From positions 1 through 64,000 of the forward strand of contig NZ_FRCX01000006.1 of NCBI RefSeq assembly GCF_900143065.1: DNA of 64,000 nt, read 5' to 3'. This stretch comes from Duganella sacchari. Lineage in GTDB: Bacteria > Pseudomonadota > Gammaproteobacteria > Burkholderiales > Burkholderiaceae_D. The translations under genes and the position numbers were made by a program. Position 1 is the first letter of the stretch. Each line of letters opens with the position of its first letter. The notes under the pieces were generated by a model, which did no database searches, had not been told where the DNA came from, and saw nothing but the letters and a program-made list of their open reading frames with translations. Positions 61,162 through 64,000 of the stretch are shown here, piece by piece.

Positions 61162-63066
61162 ATGGGTGCAGTAGAAAACGTGGCGCCGCAAGCGCCGGTG
61201 GCGTCCAAGGCGCCGATCATGGCCTTGCTGGGCAATCCCAACTGCGGCAAGACCGCGCTGTTCAACCGCCTGACCGGCGCGCGCCAGAAAGTGGCGAACT
61301 ACGCCGGTGTAACCATCGAGCGTAAAGAAGGTTCGTTCACCACCACTGGCGGCCATGGCTTCCGCGTGCTGGACTTGCCGGGTGCTTATAGTTTGTCGGC
61401 CCATACGCCGGACGAGGAAATCACGCGCGACGTGGTGGCCGGCCTGCGCGCCAATGAAGCCGCGCCCGACGTGGTGGTGTGCGTGGTCAATGCCACCAAT
61501 CTGCGCCTGAACCTGCGCCTGGTGCTGGAGATTAAACGTCTGGGCCTGCCGATGATTTTGGCCTTGAACATGGTGGACGTCGCCAAGAAGCGCGGCATCA
61601 CCATCGACGCCGACCGCCTGTCGCAGGAACTCGGCATGCCGGTGGTGGAAACCGTGGCGGTGCAGGCGGGCGGCGAAAAGTCGCTGCTGCGCGCGCTGGA
61701 TGCGATGTGGCCGGTCGCACCGGGCAAACCGAATCCGCTGTCGGCGATTGATACGGTCAGCGTGGAACAGACGCAGCGCGAAGTGCGCCGCATCCTGGAC
61801 CTGGTGGTCAGCGCGCCGGCGCACACCGATGATGCGCTGTCCGAGAAAATCGACAACGTGGTGCTGCATCCGGTGCTCGGCCCGATCATTCTGGCAGTGC
61901 TGATGTTCCTGGTGTTCCAGGCCGTGTTCACCTGGGCCGCGCCGGCCATGGACCTGATTAAAAACAGCGTCGATCAACTGGGCGGCATGGTCCGTGATGC
62001 AATGCCGGACGGTATCCTGCGCGGCCTGCTGGTGGACGGTATCCTGAGCGGCACCGGCAGCGTGCTGGTGTTCCTGCCGCAGATACTGATCCTGTTCTTC
62101 TTCATCCTGGTGCTGGAAGACTGCGGCTACCTGCCGCGCGCGGCCTTCCTGCTGGACCGCCTGATGGGCGGCGTGGGCTTGTCGGGCCGCGCTTTCATCC
62201 CGCTGCTGTCCAGCTTTGCCTGCGCGATTCCAGGCGTGATGGCAGCGCGGACGATTCAAAATCCACGTGATCGCCTGGTCACCATCATGATCGCACCGCT
62301 GATGACCTGCTCGGCGCGCCTGCCCGTATATGCGCTGATCATCGCCGCCTTCATTCCTGAGCGCGAAGTGTATGGCTTCCTGAGCTTGCAAGGCCTGGTG
62401 CTGTTCACGTTGTACTTTGCCGGCATCTTCTCGGCCATGGGCGTGGCGTACTTCTTCAAGCGCGCACTGGGCGCCAACCAGCAGCAGCCGCTGATGCTGG
62501 AGCTGCCGGCCTACCACTGGCCGCACCTGCAGAACCTGGCGCTGGGCCTGTGGGAGCGCGCCAAGATCTTCCTGACCCGCGTGGGTACCGTGATCCTGAC
62601 GCTGATGGTGCTGCTGTGGTTCCTGAGCTCCTTCCCGGGCGCACCGGAAGGCGCGACGCATCCGCCGATCTATTACAGCCTGGCCGGCATCCTGGGCCGC
62701 GGCCTGGAATACATCTTCGCGCCGATCGGTTTCAACTGGCAGATCTGCATTGCGCTGGTGCCGGGCCTGGCCGCGCGTGAAGTAGCAGTGGGTGCGCTGG
62801 GTACCGTGTATGCGCTGTCGCAGACCGGCGAAGAACTGGCGCAGTCGCTGGAGCCGATCATCGCCGCTTCGTGGGCGCTGCCGACTGCGCTGTCGCTGCT
62901 GGCCTGGTATGTGTTTGCACCGCAGTGCATGTCGACCCTGTCGGTGGTGCGCCGCGAGACCGGCAGCACGCGCTATGCCCTGCTGATGGCGGGCTATATG
63001 TTCGCGCTGGCCTACGCTGCTTCGTTCCTGACTTACCGGATTTCGCTGGCCCTTTTGGGAGGCTAA
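61162..63066 (+). CDS. feoB: Ferrous iron transporter B
   Basis: A 634-residue Fe2+ importer with an N-terminal G domain: G1 GNPNCGKTALFN, the switch YAGVTIERKEG, G3 DLPGAYSL, G4 ALNMVD. The membrane part has the gate region and FACAIPGVMAARTI with its cysteine, and GLAAREVAVGALG. It is shorter than E. coli FeoB (773) but within the family range. GGAGG in its last codons is the ribosome-binding site of the next gene. Confidence 0.96.
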   Translation: MGAVENVAPQAPVASKAPIMALLGNPNCGKTALFNRLTGARQKVANYAGVTIERKEGSFTTTGGHGFRVLDLPGAYSLSAHTPDEEITRDVVAGLRANEAAPDVVVCVVNATNLRLNLRLVLEIKRLGLPMILALNMVDVAKKRGITIDADRLSQELGMPVVETVAVQAGGEKSLLRALDAMWPVAPGKPNPLSAIDTVSVEQTQREVRRILDLVVSAPAHTDDALSEKIDNVVLHPVLGPIILAVLMFLVFQAVFTWAAPAMDLIKNSVDQLGGMVRDAMPDGILRGLLVDGILSGTGSVLVFLPQILILFFFILVLEDCGYLPRAAFLLDRLMGGVGLSGRAFIPLLSSFACAIPGVMAARTIQNPRDRLVTIMIAPLMTCSARLPVYALIIAAFIPEREVYGFLSLQGLVLFTLYFAGIFSAMGVAYFFKRALGANQQQPLMLELPAYHWPHLQNLALGLWERAKIFLTRVGTVILTLMVLLWFLSSFPGAPEGATHPPIYYSLAGILGRGLEYIFAPIGFNWQICIALVPGLAAREVAVGALGTVYALSQTGEELAQSLEPIIAASWALPTALSLLAWYVFAPQCMSTLSVVRRETGSTRYALLMAGYMFALAYAASFLTYRISLALLGG

Positions 63067-63067
63067 T

Positions 63068-63349
63068 ATGTGGCAAGAGATTATTGTTGCGTTGATCGTG
63101 GCAGCGGCGCTGGTGCACTTCAGCACCAAGTACCTGCCGGTGTCGCTGCGCCGCCGTATCGTCTACACGCTGGGCAAGCGCGGCTTCGATGAAGTCAAGC
63201 TGGCCAGGTTTTTCAAGACGCAGGGCGGCGGCGGTTGCGGCGATGACGGCGGCGGCTGCTCCAGCTGCGGCTCGTGCGACACCACGCCCACCAAATCCAA
63301 CACCTCCACCCCGCAACACCGCGTGATCAAGCTGCACGTGCAGCGCTGA
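63068..63349 (+). CDS. FeoB-associated Cys-rich membrane protein
   Basis: A 93-residue protein with an N-terminal helix (WQEIIVALIVAAALVHF) and a short basic segment, then a Gly/Cys-rich stretch (GGGGCGDDGGGCSSCGSC) and a polar tail. It starts one base after the feoB stop. Small Cys-rich proteins at the end of feo operons are common, and they take the place of FeoC. The four cysteines could bind Fe or an Fe-S cluster (inference). Its stop abuts the stop of the convergent gene (TGA/TCA). Confidence 0.78.
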   Translation: MWQEIIVALIVAAALVHFSTKYLPVSLRRRIVYTLGKRGFDEVKLARFFKTQGGGGCGDDGGGCSSCGSCDTTPTKSNTSTPQHRVIKLHVQR

Positions 63350-64000
63350 TCAACCGCAGTAGGGGTCGAACGATTCCGCTTGCGCCATCGGCCAGTACTG
63401 GCCGAAGACTGGCGGCAGGCGGTCAAGCTGGCTGGGGTCCAGCAGTTCGCCCGGTTCCAGATACGGCAGCAGTGCCGATGCCAGCTTGACCTGGTTGTGC
63501 GAGAGGCGCCGGACCAGATGGCGCGGCCGCAGTTGCGACGGGTGCGTCAGGCCGGCAGCGGCGATCAGCTGCGCCAGGGCCTTCATGGTGTTTTCGTGGA
63601 AGTTGGCGACACGCTGGATTTTGTCCGGCACCACCAGCGCGCGCTGGCGTGCCGGGTCCTGGGTGGCGACGCCGGTCGGGCAACGGTCGGTATGGCAGCT
63701 CTGCGACTGGATGCAGCCCAGCGCGAACATGAAGCCGCGCGCCGAATTGCACCAGTCCGCGCCCAGCGCCAGCGTGCGCGCGATGTCAAACGCGGTGATG
63801 ATTTTGCCCGAGGCGCCGATCTTGATCTTGTCGCGCAGGTTGGCGCCGACCAGCGTGTTATGCACCAGCAGCAGCGCTTCCTGCAGCGGCGTGCCGACGT
63901 GGTCGGTGAACTCCACCGGCGCCGCGCCGGTGCCGCCTTCGCCGCCATCCACCACGATAAAGTCGGGCACGATGCCGGTCGCCAGCATGGCTTTGACGAT
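63350..64000 (-). CDS. FMN-binding glutamate synthase family protein, 3' part
   Basis: The last 216 residues of a larger protein that continues past the right edge. It holds the FMN barrel end of the glutamate synthase large subunit family (DFIVVDGGEGGTGAAPVEFTD in part, GADWCNSARGFMFALG) and the 3Fe-4S ligands C-x5-C-x4-C in GCIQSQSCHTDRCPTG. The stand-alone versions lack the glutaminase domain and their reaction is often unknown; full-length GltB is unlikely since the end lacks the beta-helix domain. The start lies outside the window. Confidence 0.88.
   Translation of the reverse strand: MVKAMLATGIVPDFIVVDGGEGGTGAAPVEFTDHVGTPLQEALLLVHNTLVGANLRDKIKIGASGKIITAFDIARTLALGADWCNSARGFMFALGCIQSQSCHTDRCPTGVATQDPARQRALVVPDKIQRVANFHENTMKALAQLIAAAGLTHPSQLRPRHLVRRLSHNQVKLASALLPYLEPGELLDPSQLDRLPPVFGQYWPMAQAESFDPYCG

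Overview
The window is a chromosomal stretch of a high-GC betaproteobacterium. Gene content and order fit Burkholderiales, most likely Oxalobacteraceae (Massilia/Duganella/Janthinobacterium-like): queA-tgt-yajC-secD-secF, an ast arginine operon with two astA genes and a 180-kDa-type NAD-glutamate dehydrogenase, and many DUF3025, DUF1993, FUSC, YceI and GST genes. The assignment rests on protein family recognition and synteny only; there is no rRNA or tRNA here. I see no prophage, CRISPR array, defence island or integron. The only mobile element is an IS4-family insertion at the left edge.

Layout. 1-1402: IS4-family element, cut by the window edge and lying against the terminator of a dicarboxylate/amino acid symporter gene. 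1431-10821: the symporter; divergently an orphan amino-acid-type ABC ATPase coupled to a secreted amidohydrolase, a DUF2314 protein, pyrC-DUF3025, a Gfo/Idh/MocA oxidoreductase, and an MFS transporter coupled to a 39-residue membrane peptide. 10918-18623: recG opposite queA-tgt-yajC-secD-secF (tRNA queuosine and Sec accessory genes). 18691-26673: ankyrin protein, YafY regulator plus GST, a probable small RNA, HDOD protein, MarR plus a small acidic protein, a DMT exporter and a GlxA/AraC regulator. 26674-40820: arginine catabolism, with a periplasmic-binding-domain histidine kinase divergent from astC-astA-astA-astD-astB-gdhB-astE. This route turns arginine into succinate, ammonia and glutamate, and the embedded GDH converts glutamate to 2-oxoglutarate with NADH.

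40913-58435: EF-hand protein, DUF1993, several very small genes, an APC amino-acid permease behind a cluster of inverted repeats, a diguanylate cyclase, a DMT transporter with a FUSC membrane protein, an M14 peptidase, a possible degenerate metallo-beta-lactamase-fold protein, an FMN reductase, an S46 dipeptidyl peptidase, a cytochrome b561-YceI-YceI operon, purB and a GST. 58460-63349: an iron module of bacterioferritin, a PNPOx-like stress protein, bfd-tonB divergent from feoA-feoB-Cys-rich protein, with Fur-box-like sites in both control regions. The right edge cuts an FMN-dependent glutamate-synthase-family gene.

The signals least explained by ordinary annotation are three very long, almost perfect hairpins (10825-10918, 22963-23036, 54402-54491) that share sequence modules and each sit right behind a stop codon; a compact small-RNA candidate at about 22896-22956 with an anti-Shine-Dalgarno stem; a 27-bp dyad with a 39-codon membrane-peptide gene (42080-42248); and the other tiny genes. 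No gene-free stretch exceeds about 300 bases. The longest gaps (2667-2885, 22827-23039, 28528-28754, 42200-42425, 58934-59166, 60641-60891) hold control sites or the RNA candidate described below.
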